Source: Magicicada septendecula (Eukaryota > Arthropoda > Insecta > Hemiptera > Cicadidae). From it: 64,000 nucleotides of DNA. Below are positions 1 through 10,835 of this stretch, piece after piece; position 1 is the first letter of the stretch, and every line of letters begins with the position of its first letter. Under the pieces are notes generated by a model. The model was not told where the DNA came from and did no database searches. It saw only the letters and a program-made list of their open reading frames with translations. Location of the stretch: positions 25,692,120-25,756,119 of the forward strand of contig CM068373.1 in assembly GCA_034769895.1 (NCBI GenBank), in the 5' to 3' direction. The translations under genes and the position numbers were made by a program.

Positions 1-132
1 TTTGTTGTAACAGTCTATTTTGTTGATTACAAACTTTCTAATTGTGATAATTAAGCTAGCGATTAGTGACTTAATTGGTGTCTTGTATTTTGTTTTCCAC
101 TGTACCATACAAATATCAGAAGACCGTCGTGA
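1..132 (+). repeat. 3' part of ATAT-type LTR, cut by the window edge
   Basis: This matches the last part of the solo LTR at 53201-53789: the shared run ends with the text for 'gtgtcttgtattttg', 'ccactgtaccatac' and 'gaccgtcgt'. The left end lies outside the window, so I cannot tell a solo LTR from the 3' LTR of an element. The terminus is degraded (CGTCGTGATA instead of CGTCGTAACA) and no ATAT duplication is seen on its right. Confidence 0.8.
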
Positions 133-639
133 TACTATCATTACCACGTAAAATAGTTTAAAATGATTTAAATAAACACAAATGCTTGGTAGATTTACAG
201 AATTTTTTCTTAAACTGTGACAATCGATTCACCAGATTAGGCTATTTTTAAAGCAAAAACGTAAAATAATGCAATTTTTTCATATTAAATAAGGCTAGAT
301 ATGAAGCAAATAATTCTTTTCATATAGTTCATGTGTAGAATGTTTTGTTTCCTCAGCAGCGACGAAGGAAACAAAATAATTGAATAAAACAAGATGGAAT
401 GATAATGAAAATTCTGTGGAGTATTTTCAGTTTTTCAGAAGTGCAGACAATAGAATTGTTAAAGACGGGTAATGTATTACGTAATCCTGTTACCAAAAAG
501 TATACTTGCTGTCATACGAAAAATATGATATGCTAAAACTAAAGCCGTTAGCCACAGGAACAGACGAATAAAATAGAATGTTCTGCAAAAGACCAAAATC
601 TTTGTCAATTAATGACTCATAAATGCAGCGGCAGCAATG
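133..639. other. Unassigned AT-rich sequence
   Basis: No ORF with family resemblance, tandem repeat or terminal repeat was recognised here. Confidence 0.5.
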
Positions 640-1300
640 GGCAGTCAACCGTAGAGCTGGTCAGTCATAGGCAACCTTTGAATTTATGGGGGCGCATATA
701 TAACTGAGAACCAGTTCAATGGGCGCACCCCTACTCCCCATCAAAGGAAATATAAAGATGCGGAATTCAATAACCGGACGTTAAAAACATTAACTGTCTC
801 TTTATAATATCCATACCTTTATAATTAGCGAATTGGTACACTGAATCAAGAAAGATTTGCAATATTTTTTATATATATTTGTAAAAATTTTTTACATGTA
901 ACTGAGTAAGTGAGTAGGTGATCAACAATTTGTCATCATGGACACGCAAGGTAAAATTAATAAAACTGTAAACAACAAAATGGTTAAGCAGGAAAACATT
1001 TTAATAAAAATAAATTAAATTACTTACCACATAATACTACTTATTTTAATAAAGTGCACAGAAATATAAAACTTGAAAAACCAAGTTTCTCCTTTGGGGA
1101 GAAAGGTGTTACAGGCTCTGGGCGACAAGCTCGACAATCGTATTGGGGGAAGACGTAACGCGGTTCGGCAAGCGGCTGGTACTATTTTATAATACAATAC
1201 TTCAAATCAGGCACAATACGGGTGCGTTCCTTCAATTAAAAGAAAAGAAAATTGCAAATTGATTCGCGGGCGCAGGTTTGCCTAGTGCTGGTGTAAACTA
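640..1300 (-). repeat. Dispersed repeat, copy A (partner at 55690-56302)
   Basis: Read on the minus strand, this aligns by eye along its length with 55690-56302 on the plus strand. Shared landmarks in order are 'CAATACGATTGTCGAGCTT', 'CGCCCAGAGCCTGTAA', 'CTTTCTCCCCAAAG', a GGTAAGT donor-like site, 'TATATATGC' followed by a C-run, and 'AAATTCAAAGGTTGCCTATG'. Both copies lack a clear ORF. The family is unknown. The conserved GTAAGT could be a splice donor of an old transcribed element, but that is inference. Confidence 0.7.
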
Positions 1301-1387
1301 TAGAGCTACAGTACAATTAGAGAGTCGCCAGAAACAGGAAGCACTACTACTCATCCGGAAGTACAGGTAATAAAACTGAAGAAAGTC

Positions 1388-1869
1388 AGTGAAAGTATAA
1401 GACACCAATAAAGTCACTAATAGCCAGCTTTAATGATCACAAATAACAGTTAATAATCGAGTTGTACAATAATCCTGGTAAAATTTGTCCACACCCAATA
1501 ATAATGTCAACTAATAGAGTCCCGCACAGTTATAACACAATAACACCTTCGCCACAATACTTAAATCATCACTTCAATAAATCGCCACTTAAACTGACTT
1601 CTTAGAGTCAACTGTCGTTGCATCAATAGATAGCATAAGTGCTATAAAATAATCCATAATACGCTTCAACACTATTCGAAAACGCTAGAGCGTAATTGCT
1701 TGAGGCCTTGAACACAGTGAGTCTGGAACAGCGTCGATTGTTGACGCATGATAAGTGTCACGTAACTGCCTTTCCTCTCAAAGTGGCAAGACGTACGCAC
1801 ACAAACATTACAGCTGGGCTCTGCTGGGATAGCCGAAACACGTGTAGAACGTTCTGTAATGTCGTAACA
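1388..1869 (-). repeat. ATAT-type LTR, reverse orientation, left end degraded
   Basis: The text from 'agacaccaataaagtcactaa' to 'gtcgtaaca' follows the reverse-oriented LTR at 27717-29438: shared blocks include 'gtccacac', 'tagagtccc' and 'ttgttgacgcatgataa'. The right end ...CGTAACA is followed by ATAT (1870-1873), the duplication used by this family. The TGTTACGACGG end is missing or unreadable, so the left boundary is approximate. Confidence 0.75.
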
Positions 1870-1888
1870 ATATTCTATTTTCCTTATA

Positions 1889-2108
1889 GTAGTGATGAAC
1901 ATTGTTGCATTTAGCATTTAGTAGTGATGAACATTGTTGCATTTAGCATTTAGTAGTGATGAACATTGTTGCATTTAGCATTTAGTAGTGATGCACATTG
2001 TTGCAATTAGCATTTAGTAGTGATGAACATTGTTGCATTTAGCATTTAGTAGTGATGCACATTGTTGCATTTAGCATTTAGTAGTGATGAACATTGTTGC
2101 ATTTAGCA
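1889..2108. repeat. 32-bp minisatellite, about seven units
   Basis: Units start at 1889, 1921, 1953, 1985, 2017, 2049 and 2081, an exact 32-bp period. Most units read gtagtgatGaacattg..., while those at 1985 and 2049 read gtagtgatGCacattg. One unit has ttgcAatt. The array starts 16 bp after the ATAT that closes the LTR at 1869. Confidence 0.95.
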
Positions 2109-3189
2109 AAGCGCAAACATTAATGTTGAAGTCCTGAGAATTCAAATAAACACAGCGCGTGACAAATGCGTTAAATTCCTAATTTTTAAACAGTAGAAAC
2201 GCTAAAAAGAATACATTATAAACACTCAATATTAATACGTTTGTAGTTATAACAAATGTTTGTCCGGGAATAAGTAATGTTCTATTGTGTGCCTTACTTT
2301 TGAATAAATTACAGATGAAATAGGTATCAAAAGGCTCGCGCAGGTTGTAGTGCCGGCCGTTTGGCAGTGCCAGAGAGGAGTGTAAAGTGACAAACCACGA
2401 CATACAACCATGTGTGTGTAAAGTGCAACATCACACTTTTTGCATCTAATTCGCGTAATTTTTCATTTCAAATGAGATGTGTAGATCGTGCACCGTCTTT
2501 ATGGTACTTCTTTTTACCACAGCGTAAACTTAGAACAATAAGTTTAGTTTCGAAAATTTACAGTATCAACATCAAAGCTAAATAATGGTGAAAAAGTCTT
2601 CAGTTTTTCTTAAATAATGCAAAGTAATTAAACGTTATTGCCCAACAAATCGTTATTGTTTCAGTACAACATTGTACAACATGTCTTGTAGACGATAACA
2701 AAGAGACAAGTCAACAAAACATGTTTTGTCTGCCCTTCACGCCTCATCCATTCAATTTGCCATTGTCTATTATGGCTAGACAAGCAATTTGTTTAGTGAC
2801 ATCTTGTAACGTATGAACGGTACGTGCTTACAATATGTTACAGTACCTGTTCTACTGTTTCCATTGACAACAGTCAAACAATTGTTGTGAATTGTTTGTT
2901 ATTATTTTAATACGTTTGCCAAACCGCACTCTTATATGAATTAGTTTTTATCTAATTATCATCACTGGTTACCATTATTTTGTATTAGTATTATTGTTCT
3001 TTATTTACAACTACGTGTTTGTTAAGACTGTCATTTTTTAATACCGACAGATTAACAAAGAAAAACAGAGGTAAACTAAATGATATTTTAAAAACAATTG
3101 CACTATTTCAATTTTTACATATTATTTGAAGATTCAAACGTTTTAAACGTTATACTTTTATTAGTATTTTTAATAGAGTTGGTAAGAGA

Positions 3190-3190
<1 letters not shown>
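2109..3190. other. Unassigned sequence
   Basis: I see no ORF or repeat with recognisable family. ORFs here are short and lack motifs. Confidence 0.5.
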
Positions 3191-3220
<30 letters not shown>

Positions 3221-3290
3221 CTTCTTCTTCTTCTTCTTCTTCTTCTTCTTCTTCTTCTTCTTCTTCTTCTTCTTCTTCTTCTTCTTCTTC
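3191..3290. repeat. (CTT)n microsatellite, probable LINE tail
   Basis: About 100 bp of uninterrupted CTT. On the minus strand it is (GAA)n and lies directly downstream of the LINE reading frame that stops at 3308, so it probably began as that LINE's simple-sequence 3' tail. Confidence 0.9.
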
Positions 3291-3307
3291 AGCGGCGCGA
3301 CAACATA

Positions 3308-4140
3308 CTAGTGAGTCATGGTCTCCTTTAACAGCTTCCGCCAGTTGTACCGGTCAAGTGCAGCTGGTCTCCAGTTCCGGGTCCCAAGGATATGGCGCGC
3401 ATAATAGTTCGCATCATCTTTCCAACGTTGTTTGGGTCTACCGACACTCCTGGTGCCATAGATATGTTCTGTGAATGCCTTTCTGGGTATTTTGGTGTTC
3501 CTCATTCTGATCATATGTCCAGCCCACCTGAGTCTACCAAGTTTTATAATTTTTACAATATCTGTTTCATTCAGAAGAGTTCTTGGTTGGTCCACTTCCT
3601 CCATTCACCTCTCACACATATTGGACCAAAAGTACTGCGGAGGATTTTGCGTTCGTAAACCAGCAGGCTTGACTCAGACTTTCTAGAAATGATCCGGGTC
3701 TCAGAACCAAGAGAAGTAAGCGGAACAGTGTTTAATACAGAAGTAGCTTGATGCTCCTGACAATTTTTCTCCTCTGGAACTGGCTACTGAGACCAAAGAA
3801 GCACTTATTAGCTGAGGTTTTTCTTCGCTTTATTTCTTCTGTTGTTTCCTCGTCGGATTTAAATTGGCATTCTAAGTAAACAATGTTGTTGACTTTTTCA
3901 TAGGGATAGATACCAATTTGGACGCGCTCTCCTTCTCTAGTTTCTTCTCCTGTGACTATGTATTTTGTCTTGCTTTAGATTATATGAGACTCAGCTTCCT
4001 TGCGGGAGTTGTAAGAGCAAGAAAGGCTTTAGTGACTGCTCGAAGGGACCTCCCGATTATATCTAGGTCATCGGCGTATCCTAGGAGCAGCGCTTTACAG
4101 ACCCGGAGGAATCAATTCCAGCATCTTTCATAGATTTTTA
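3308..4140 (-). pseudogene. Non-LTR retrotransposon RT, C-terminal remnant
   Basis: Minus-strand translation across frames shows an RT core box YADDLDIIG (codons around 4067-4078), then text like YPYEKVNNIVYLECQF...EEIKRR, which resembles the post-catalytic 'V..FkYLG....EI..R' region. The C-terminal segment LGRLRWAGHMIRM...SVGRPKQRWKDD...WRPAALDRYNWRKLL is typical of insect LINE ORF2 ends. Only the last part (3308-3604) is an open frame; the rest has stops and frameshifts. The gene is truncated at its 5' side. R1/Jockey- or RTE-type assignment is not resolved. Confidence 0.85.
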
Positions 4141-4809
4141 GAGAACGTGTACACACTTTTACTCTTTAAAATGAAGTTGCAGCCACGTCAGGCTGGGTTT
4201 TCTCTACTGACTGATTTTGTGGTTCATGTCACCAGGAAAAACACAAGAGGTCAGCTCTGGCTCAATCAACCTTCTCTTGTTAGTGGTGAGATTCCAAAGT
4301 GGTTTTGTCTAAGTTGTAAGTTGTGTGCAGTTGTTTTTGTGTGTTGCAGGTGCGGTTTTGTTTGAGCGATCGTTCCATGCTGTGAATGTGTGCTACAGAT
4401 TGACTCATTGAAAGAGTGGAAGTTCCACCGATGTTCAGCACGATCTGAAATCTGATGTGACCAAGTGAAAAAAAAGAACAAATATATTTGTACGTTTTAA
4501 AACAAAAAGAATTGCAAGAATGTGTTAGTAAAATTATAGTAGAAACATGTAAAAGGAAAGATGTTAATAACATCACAAAAGGAGACGTGAAAAGCGTTGA
4601 TTTTAACACTAATTACAAAATATTAAAAAAAAGTAACACTAAGGTCCACAGCTTTTTAGGAAAACTTATTCTTTACGAGGTAATAAACAAATTAGTAATT
4701 ACTGCTATGTTAATTTTATATTAATTTCATTGTAACAAATGCAGTAAAGAACGCGTATTGTTGTTTGTTTATTGGTGGTCTGGCGAACCCCATTTATTAG
4801 TATTATTAT
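4141..4809. other. Unassigned sequence between two LINE remnants
   Basis: Contains several overlapping short ORFs in both directions with no recognisable motif. It may be further decayed LINE sequence. Confidence 0.4.
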
Positions 4810-5290
4810 TCCGGCTGTCAAATGTTTAGTTTACATTTTTTGGAACCAAAGATTACAGTATTGATTTATCTTATCTTCCACCACTGTTTGTCCACCTAAA
4901 GATTTTTTCAATTTCTATTCCCTTTATTATAGTCTGAATTTCAATAGGTGACAGGTGGTCTTCCTCTTTTCCTTCTTCCTGGTGGGGTCCATTCCATAAC
5001 ACTACTTGGCAATATTTCCTGTGCCATTCTTTTTCTATGTCCATACCATTGTAATTTTTTGTTTGAATAAAATCAACAATTGAAATTTTGACAATGATTC
5101 TGTCCTTAATACCTTTTTTTTTTAATTTTCTCACATCTGGATACTCTTACCAAGCGTCTCAAAAAGTCCATCTGTGCTGTCATTAATTATTTTGTTCTTG
5201 TGTGTTTATTGGTAGTCCAAACTTCTGAGCCGTAAGTACTTCTAACAATCGTTTTAAATATTCTCATTTTAGTTTCTGCTGTAACTTGCT
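4810..5290 (-). pseudogene. LINE ORF2 C-terminus remnant (same family as 42130-42640)
   Basis: On the minus strand the order is KTIVR.TYGSEVWTT (the 'K..i.P.l.YGsE.W' motif), QMDFLRR, LQWYGHRKRM, then WTPPGRRKRGRPP. This is the usual C-terminal tail of RTE-like insect LINEs. Several stops and frameshifts are present. Nucleotide landmarks 'ccaccaggaagaaggaaaag' and 'gtaatctttggttcc' are shared with the plus-strand remnant at 42130-42640, so both are copies of one family. Confidence 0.8.
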
Positions 5291-5458
5291 CATCTGATTA
5301 ATAATTTTACAGTGTCAAAAATATTTCTGTGTTAAACTGCATTAAAATTTTTGATTGATTAACCTGCACTAAAACTAAGCCAACAATGGACTGCAAGCAA
5401 GCAATGCCTGCCTGGGGACTGCGACTCTCCCAGGGCATTTTTTCTAGCAGTCACGTGA

Positions 5459-6986
5459 TATAACCTCTTCTCTTGAGTTATAACTTAGGGAACCAGTAAT
5501 AATTGGATGTGCCAATCATACCGGCTGCCTTCGTTGTGAAGCACTGAAAATAATCACAACAAATAAACAATTTATATAGCAGGATATTAGGAAGGGGAGA
5601 CTGTTGATTTATGCACTCATTTTACTCGGTACTTAGATGACATCTCTTTATTACATTTGGTGATTAAGTTCTCTATTGAAAGTTCTCAAACAATATAGTT
5701 TACTATATGATTAAATATATAAATTACTACTTTACAAAGGGGCCTCAAAATATGATGTACATCTTATTGATTAATTCCACGGATCCGGGATTAAATATAT
5801 TAAATGAATTATGGTCACCTTGCCATGTACAATATTGAAACTCTAACCATTTGAAGAATGGTTTTTTACTAATCTTCTAAAACAACAAAACTTTTAGTTT
5901 AAACTTTACCTTTTTGCTATAACTAGCGTTATTAGATTTTATACTACATGTTACCTAAAATGTCAGGTTTCTAAAGTCTTTAATGTTATTACATTTAAAC
6001 ATAAGTTTTAAAGTCTTTAATATGATAATTTAAATTGTCTTTTTGGGTTTATAATTTTGTAACTCTTAACCATGGAAGACAAGCCTCCATGTCACCTGTG
6101 TGTTTCCTGAAGTTGCTGCAGAATTCGTCCTTCGGTCCTCCTGATGTTTCTTGAAGTTCAGTCGTTACCTTATCATACTGTGATGGTGAAGTTCTAGAAG
6201 TATGTGAAATCATTCCTGGTGTGGTACATTCATCTCAGGCGACTGTAGTTATTCTTAGTAATTCTTGTAGTTAGAATACATTGATAGAAAGTTTGTTTCA
6301 CTGTTATACACTTCACATGATGATAGATTAGTTGACTATCACCTTCTAGGTTGTAATACTGTATTATTTACATAGTCAGTTATTTTATAATATAGAGAGA
6401 TGTCATCACCACACAAATTACTTATTTAAATAGTCATTGTATCAACCCTTTCACATTTTTATATATACACGTAGCGAAACAACGCTTTACGCTGCTTACG
6501 GCGTGAGCGCTCCATTACAAGTGGTAGAAAATAGTTAAGGGGAGCGTAGTAATCTCAAGACAATTACTAGGCAACATAAAAGTAGTTCCGTTTTTCTAAT
6601 TTTAATTAAAGGACTACGGTTGATTAAATAATTAAATCGTGATATTCTTAGTTGCAGAAGTTATCAAAGTACGTAACAATGGTCTTAATTAATTATTTAA
6701 ATAATAACAAATTTACAATAATACTTAGTTTATTTAGGGGTCAGAAAACAAGTTAATTCTGGTCAGTTCTTGTTTATGCAGGAATAAATTAATAAGCTTT
6801 ACCCTTTCTGTACAATTCCATTCCCTTTTAATTTTATTATTAGACTTATATTAAATATTATTATTATTAAATGATTGCCACAAGATTTAGTTTACAATGT
6901 GAGATTTTATTAAGAATTTAAAATTTCTCCGCTTATATATTATCAACTTAATTAATTAACATATTTTTATTAATGAAATCGTCACA
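5459..6986 (-). repeat. 3' LTR of the Ty3/Gypsy element
   Basis: Same length as the 5' LTR, with four mismatches by eye. Just outside it on the element side (6987 onwards, minus strand) lies the purine-rich AAGCGGCGGAG followed by TATGTGACG, a plausible polypurine tract next to the LTR start. Confidence 0.95.
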
Positions 6987-7504
6987 TACTCCGCCGCTTA
7001 AGCCACAGACGCCGGTATAATTTTTTTTTGAATATACCGAGAGTATGTTTAGGGATTTCCGTGTGTAATTTCTCTCACCCGTTTCTCTCTGTATGTAATT
7101 ATGAGTTACACACGTCAGTCTCGAATTGTTCATTCTTACTATCTACATATCATACTTTACAGACTAATTCTAATAGTACATAAAATTCACACATTATAAA
7201 ACATATGGTTAACATTCTAATTTTCTTAACACTACTACTTATGACTACTACCGGGTTTTTCTTTAGTTGGGAGTTATTCTAGTGATAGAATTACTCATTA
7301 AGTAATTTGTTACTTAATTATTTCTCATATTTGCTGTCAGCTGACTTCTTACTTTGCTATACTTTCGAAGAATAGGATTCAAGGGTGATCAGGCCTCGTA
7401 CCTATCTATACCATTAGCTAGCTAAATGTTACTCTGGTACTCCTTTGCAGTTGAGTACAAAACATATACCTTTCTTTTTTCTTTACATTTATTTAACTTG
7501 CACT
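6987..7504 (-). other. 3' untranslated part of the Ty3/Gypsy element
   Basis: About 520 bp between the integrase stop and the 3' LTR. No env-like or other long frame. A duplicated 'ttaacttgcactctaccat' sits at the integrase end (7494-7531). Confidence 0.6.
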
Positions 7505-8647
7505 CTACCATTTAACTTGCACTCTACCATTACCTTCTTCGTGATAATGTTTTATCTGAGAAATATGTGTCCTTCGTACATATTTTTGAGTAGAGGGTTC
7601 ATACAGTGCTACGGTTACTGGAGTTAAATATTTGCGAATTTGATAAGGACCGCACCATCGGTATGATAGCTTGGAAGTGGTCTTATCGATTGCACTACTC
7701 GTAGGATGTGTTTTACACATAACTAAGTTACCGATTTGGTACTTTACTTCATTATTTTTATTTCGCTCGTGATATTTCCTTGATTTCGCTAAGTTTGTTC
7801 GCAAATTAGCGCGCGCTTCATTCCATATTTTCTTAATATTTTTATCCCTAATTTCAAGGGGTAACAATTCATGTATTTTCCACTTAGTGGATAATGGGTG
7901 GTTGGGTTTATATTTGAACAACAATTCAAATGGGGTCGACTTATGTCCTTCATGATATGCAGAATTAAAGGCGAACTGTATCCAGGATAAGTTCTGGTCC
8001 CAAGAAGTATGGTCGTTAGCATGGTAGGCAATTAAAGCAGATTTTAGGTTTCGCAAATACCTCTCAGCTATATTACCTTGCGGACGATACTCTGTAGTGG
8101 TAATATGGTTTATACCTAGTTTGAAACACATGTTCCTGAATTTCTTGGATTTAAACTGTGGTCCGTTATCCGACACTAGATGGACCGGAATACCGAATTC
8201 TTTAAATAATCTATGCTGTAAAATATTTACTGTGGTTGTAGCTAAGGCTCGCCGCATGGGGTACATCCATACGAATTTGCTAAAAGAGTCTACACAAATT
8301 AGTAGCATTGTATTTCCTGATTTGGAACGCGGGTAGGGTCCTGAAAAGTCTAAATAAATTTTGGAGAATGGGGTAGCAGGAATCTCTGAGATTAACTGAC
8401 TTATTTGGCTGTTTCTAGCGGGTTTGCTGAGTGCACACAACTTACACTTTCTTACAAAATTGGCGATCTCACTGTTCATATTTTCCCAGTGATATTCTTT
8501 ACGAATTCGGTGTATAGGTTTATTTATTCCCATATGTGCTCCAATGGTGGAAGAGTGATAATATTCCATCAGCATAGCTTTAATAATATCAGGGGCAATT
8601 ATTCGTAGATATTTTCCGTTCGCTATTTTACAACAATACTCTCCTAC
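7505..8647 (-). pseudogene. pol integrase domain, separated by a frame break
   Basis: The frame is open from about 8647 and is offset by one base (+1 sense) from the RT-RNase H frame, which stops at 8628; a 1-nt insertion or 2-nt deletion near 8630-8650 explains it. Order: HHCC zinc-binding region (HSSTIGAHMG ... CKLC), catalytic core with IYLDFSGPYP (D), LVSDNGPQF (D) and GNIAERYLRN (E), then a C-terminal LSYRWCGPYQIRKY segment typical of Ty3/Gypsy integrases. Catalytic D, D and E are all present, so the domain itself is intact. It would insert element cDNA into chromosomes. Stop at 7505; no chromodomain is recognised. Confidence 0.93.
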
Positions 8648-10829
8648 TTAATATGTATTTCTCTGACTTATTTCCTTTTTCAAGTTGTTCAATAATTGGA
8701 CTCAAACGTGGGTCTTGTATTTGATACTGGGCTAAATCCGTAAATGCAAGAGGAAATTCGGTAATTAAAGTATTAATAATCGGCGTTTCTCTACTCTTGT
8801 TTTCATAATTATTACTACTAGGCTGGAACATACGTGACAGTGTATCGGCAACTACGTTTTGGGTGCCTCTAATATGTTGTACTTTGAACTTAAAACAATT
8901 TAATCTTAATACCCATCTTCCGATACGGCCTAACTGTTTTGGGTGATTTAGTAGCCAAGATAACGCTTGATTATCTGTTTCTAATAAAAACTCCTTATGT
9001 TCTAAAAATGGTTTGAACTTCTCAAAAGCGAAAACTATAGCTAAACATTCTAATTCGTATGCGGAGTATTTCTTTTCTTGCTCAGTTAGGGTGCGAGAAG
9101 CGTAACTAATAGGTAACCTTGAGTTATTTACTTCCTGATATATTACTGCACCTAGTGCGACACTAGAACTGTCTGTCTGCACTACAAATGGTTTTGTAAA
9201 GTCGGCTAATTGTAGTACGGGGGGTGATATTATGCTTTCTTTTAATTTCTCGAATGCGGTTTGGTGTTGCTCATTCCATTCAAATTTAATTCCCTTCTTT
9301 CTTAAGGTATTTAGCGGTGCTGCAATTTCGGCTAGATGTGGGATGTACTTATGGAAATAATTTATCATTCCTAAAAATCGGGCTATTCCTTTCGCATCCC
9401 GCGGCGGTAAAAATTCTCTGATGGCACGGGTTCGCTCTGGGTCTATGCTTACCTTTCCGTTGGCTTTTACGATGTGACCTAAAAATGAGAATTGTGTCAC
9501 AGCAAAATTTACTTTACTGGGATTTACGGTTAATCCAGCTTTCTCCAATCGGGTTAGTACTTCACGTAGATGATTAAGATGTTGCTCAATTGACTCGCTG
9601 TATATAACAATGTCATGTAGGTAGTGGTACACATATTTAAACTTTATGTCATGAAATAATTTTTCTAATAATCTGCTACATACAGAACTACCTTGGGATA
9701 TACCAAAAGGTACCCTTGTAAATTGGTACAGGTTGAAAGGGACGGCAAAGGCGGTAAGACGTTTTGATTCTTCCGAAAGAGGTATCTGATGAAATGCCTG
9801 ATTTAAATCCATAATGGTAAAAATTTTTGCTTTAGTAAAATAATGAAATGCACTGTGGATGTCGGGAAGTGGTATAGATTCAAATTCTATCCGTTTATTT
9901 AGTTGTCTGTTGTCCACCATTAATCTATGTTTGTCGTTACTTTTGGGTACTAAAAACGCGGGTGATGAATAAGATGACGTAGAGGGTTCGATGACTCCTT
10001 GTTCTAACAATTTATTAATTTGGTTCCTCATCACTTCCATTTTCGGTGGTGATAATTTGTATGGGGCTAAACGAATTACTTTGTTGTCACTCAAATTTAT
10101 TTTGTACTCTATCAGATCCGTCAGTCCTAACTTTGGGGTGAGGACGTTGGAGAATTGTTTTATTAAAGTCTGTATGTTCCGTCTATCTTTACTTCCTAGA
10201 TGACTTAACTCAGGTTCGTGATGCTTTATATGTGTAGAAGTGGTGATAGTACTTTCTCTGTTATTTGCATTATCATGCAAGTTATATTTCCGTGAACGAT
10301 CGAATCCAAAGTAAAATATCTTCTCGTGAATGTCTAAAATTATTCCTGTTTTACTAATAAAATCAGCTCCCAATATTAATTCGGGTCCTAATTCGTCGCA
10401 TACCAACATTGGAAAATACCACGTTAGATTTTTAATTTTTATTTTAAACGTGATGATAAGCTTTATCATTAAGTTTTGCTTATTAGCTGTAGCGCATCTA
10501 ATATTTACGGATTGACTGCGTTTAACTAAATTGTGTTTAAATAATTGATCGGCTAGCTCTTGACTAATTAAACTTCGCGTGGATCCGGAATCAATTAATC
10601 CGAGGCTGGATGTAACACCAATGTCAACTTGTATATACGGTAATTCACACCTATTGTAATCACATTTACTAATAGAGTTACATTTATCGATAAATTTCCT
10701 AACATAGGGGTCTAATTTTCTTTTGTTATTATTATTAGTATTTTGTTTTAAGTTGTGGTCTCTCAGGGGTTTACCTGTTTTCACGATGCTGCGGAAGACA
10801 CAGGGTTTCGGATCTCCCTGCCTTACATG
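8628..10829 (-). CDS. pol: pol: protease, reverse transcriptase, RNase H (RT active site altered)
   Basis: Open in the -1 frame from the slip site at 10829 to TAA at 8628; no ATG is needed, and the codon at 10784 is GTG. Order: aspartic protease with GLIDSGSTRSLIS; RT with ...LVPKSNDKHRLMVDNRQLN, TIMDLNQAFHQIPL (motif A Asp present), VPFGISQGSS, then YHYLHDIVIYS; RNase H with QTDSSSVALGAV, YELECLAI and LLETDNQAL (Asp, Glu, Asp present). The catalytic YxDD box reads YLHD: codon CAT stands where GAT/GAC is expected, so one of the two metal-binding Asp residues is lost and the RT should be inactive. The frame ends just before the integrase region, which continues in another frame. Confidence 0.95.
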   Translation of the reverse strand, partial: HVRQGDPKPCVFRSIVKTGKPLRDHNLKQNTNNNNKRKLDPYVRKFIDKCNSISKCDYNRCELPYIQVDIGVTSSLGLIDSGSTRSLISQELADQLFKHNLVKRSQSVNIRCATANKQNLMIKLIITFKIKIKNLTWYFPMLVCDELGPELILGADFISKTGIILDIHEKIFYFGFDRSRKYNLHDNANNRESTITTSTHIKHHEPELSHLGSKDRRNIQTLIKQFSNVLTPKLGLTDLIEYKINLSDNKVIRLAPYKLSPPKMEVMRNQINKLLEQGVIEPSTSSYSSPAFLVPKSNDKHRLMVDNRQLNKRIEFESIPLPDIHSAFHYFTKAKIFTIMDLNQAFHQIPLSEESKRLTAFAVPFNLYQFTRVPFGISQGSSVCSRLLEKLFHDIKFKYVYHYLHDIVIYSESIEQHLNHLREVLTRLEKAGLTVNPSKVNFAVTQFSFLGHIVKANGKVSIDPERTRAIREFLPPRDAKGIARFLGMINYFHKYIPHLAEIAAPLNTLRKKGIKFEWNEQHQTAFEKLKESIISPPVLQLADFTKPFVVQTDSSSVALGAVIYQEVNNSRLPISYASRTLTEQEKKYSAYELECLAIVFAFEKFKPFLEHKEFLLETDNQALSWLLNHPKQLGRIGRWVLRLNCFKFKVQHIRGTQNVVADTLSRMFQPSSNNYENKSRETPIINTLITEFPLAFTDLAQYQIQDPRLSPIIEQLEKGNKSEKYILSRRVLL

Positions 10830-10835
10830 TTTTTT
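10801..10835 (-). promoter_or_regulatory. -1 ribosomal frameshift signal between gag and pol
   Basis: On the minus strand, gag codons TCA AAA AAC give the in-frame heptamer A AAA AAC (10829-10835), a canonical X XXY YYZ slip site. The gag stop TAA follows two codons later. After an 8-nt spacer (10821-10828) comes a CAGGG / CCCTG stem (10816-10820 with 10801-10805, loop 10 nt). Reading -1 from the heptamer leads to HVRQGDPKPCVF... and then without interruption into protease. This fits Ty3/Gypsy and retroviral gag-pol expression. Confidence 0.85.

Noticed and set aside
1889-2108. Possible CRISPR-like array
   Set aside because: The 32-bp units abut directly with no unique spacers; it is a minisatellite.
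6987-7504. Possible env gene of an errantivirus-type element
   Set aside because: Only about 520 bp remain between integrase and the 3' LTR, and no frame has signal-peptide or membrane-anchor features.
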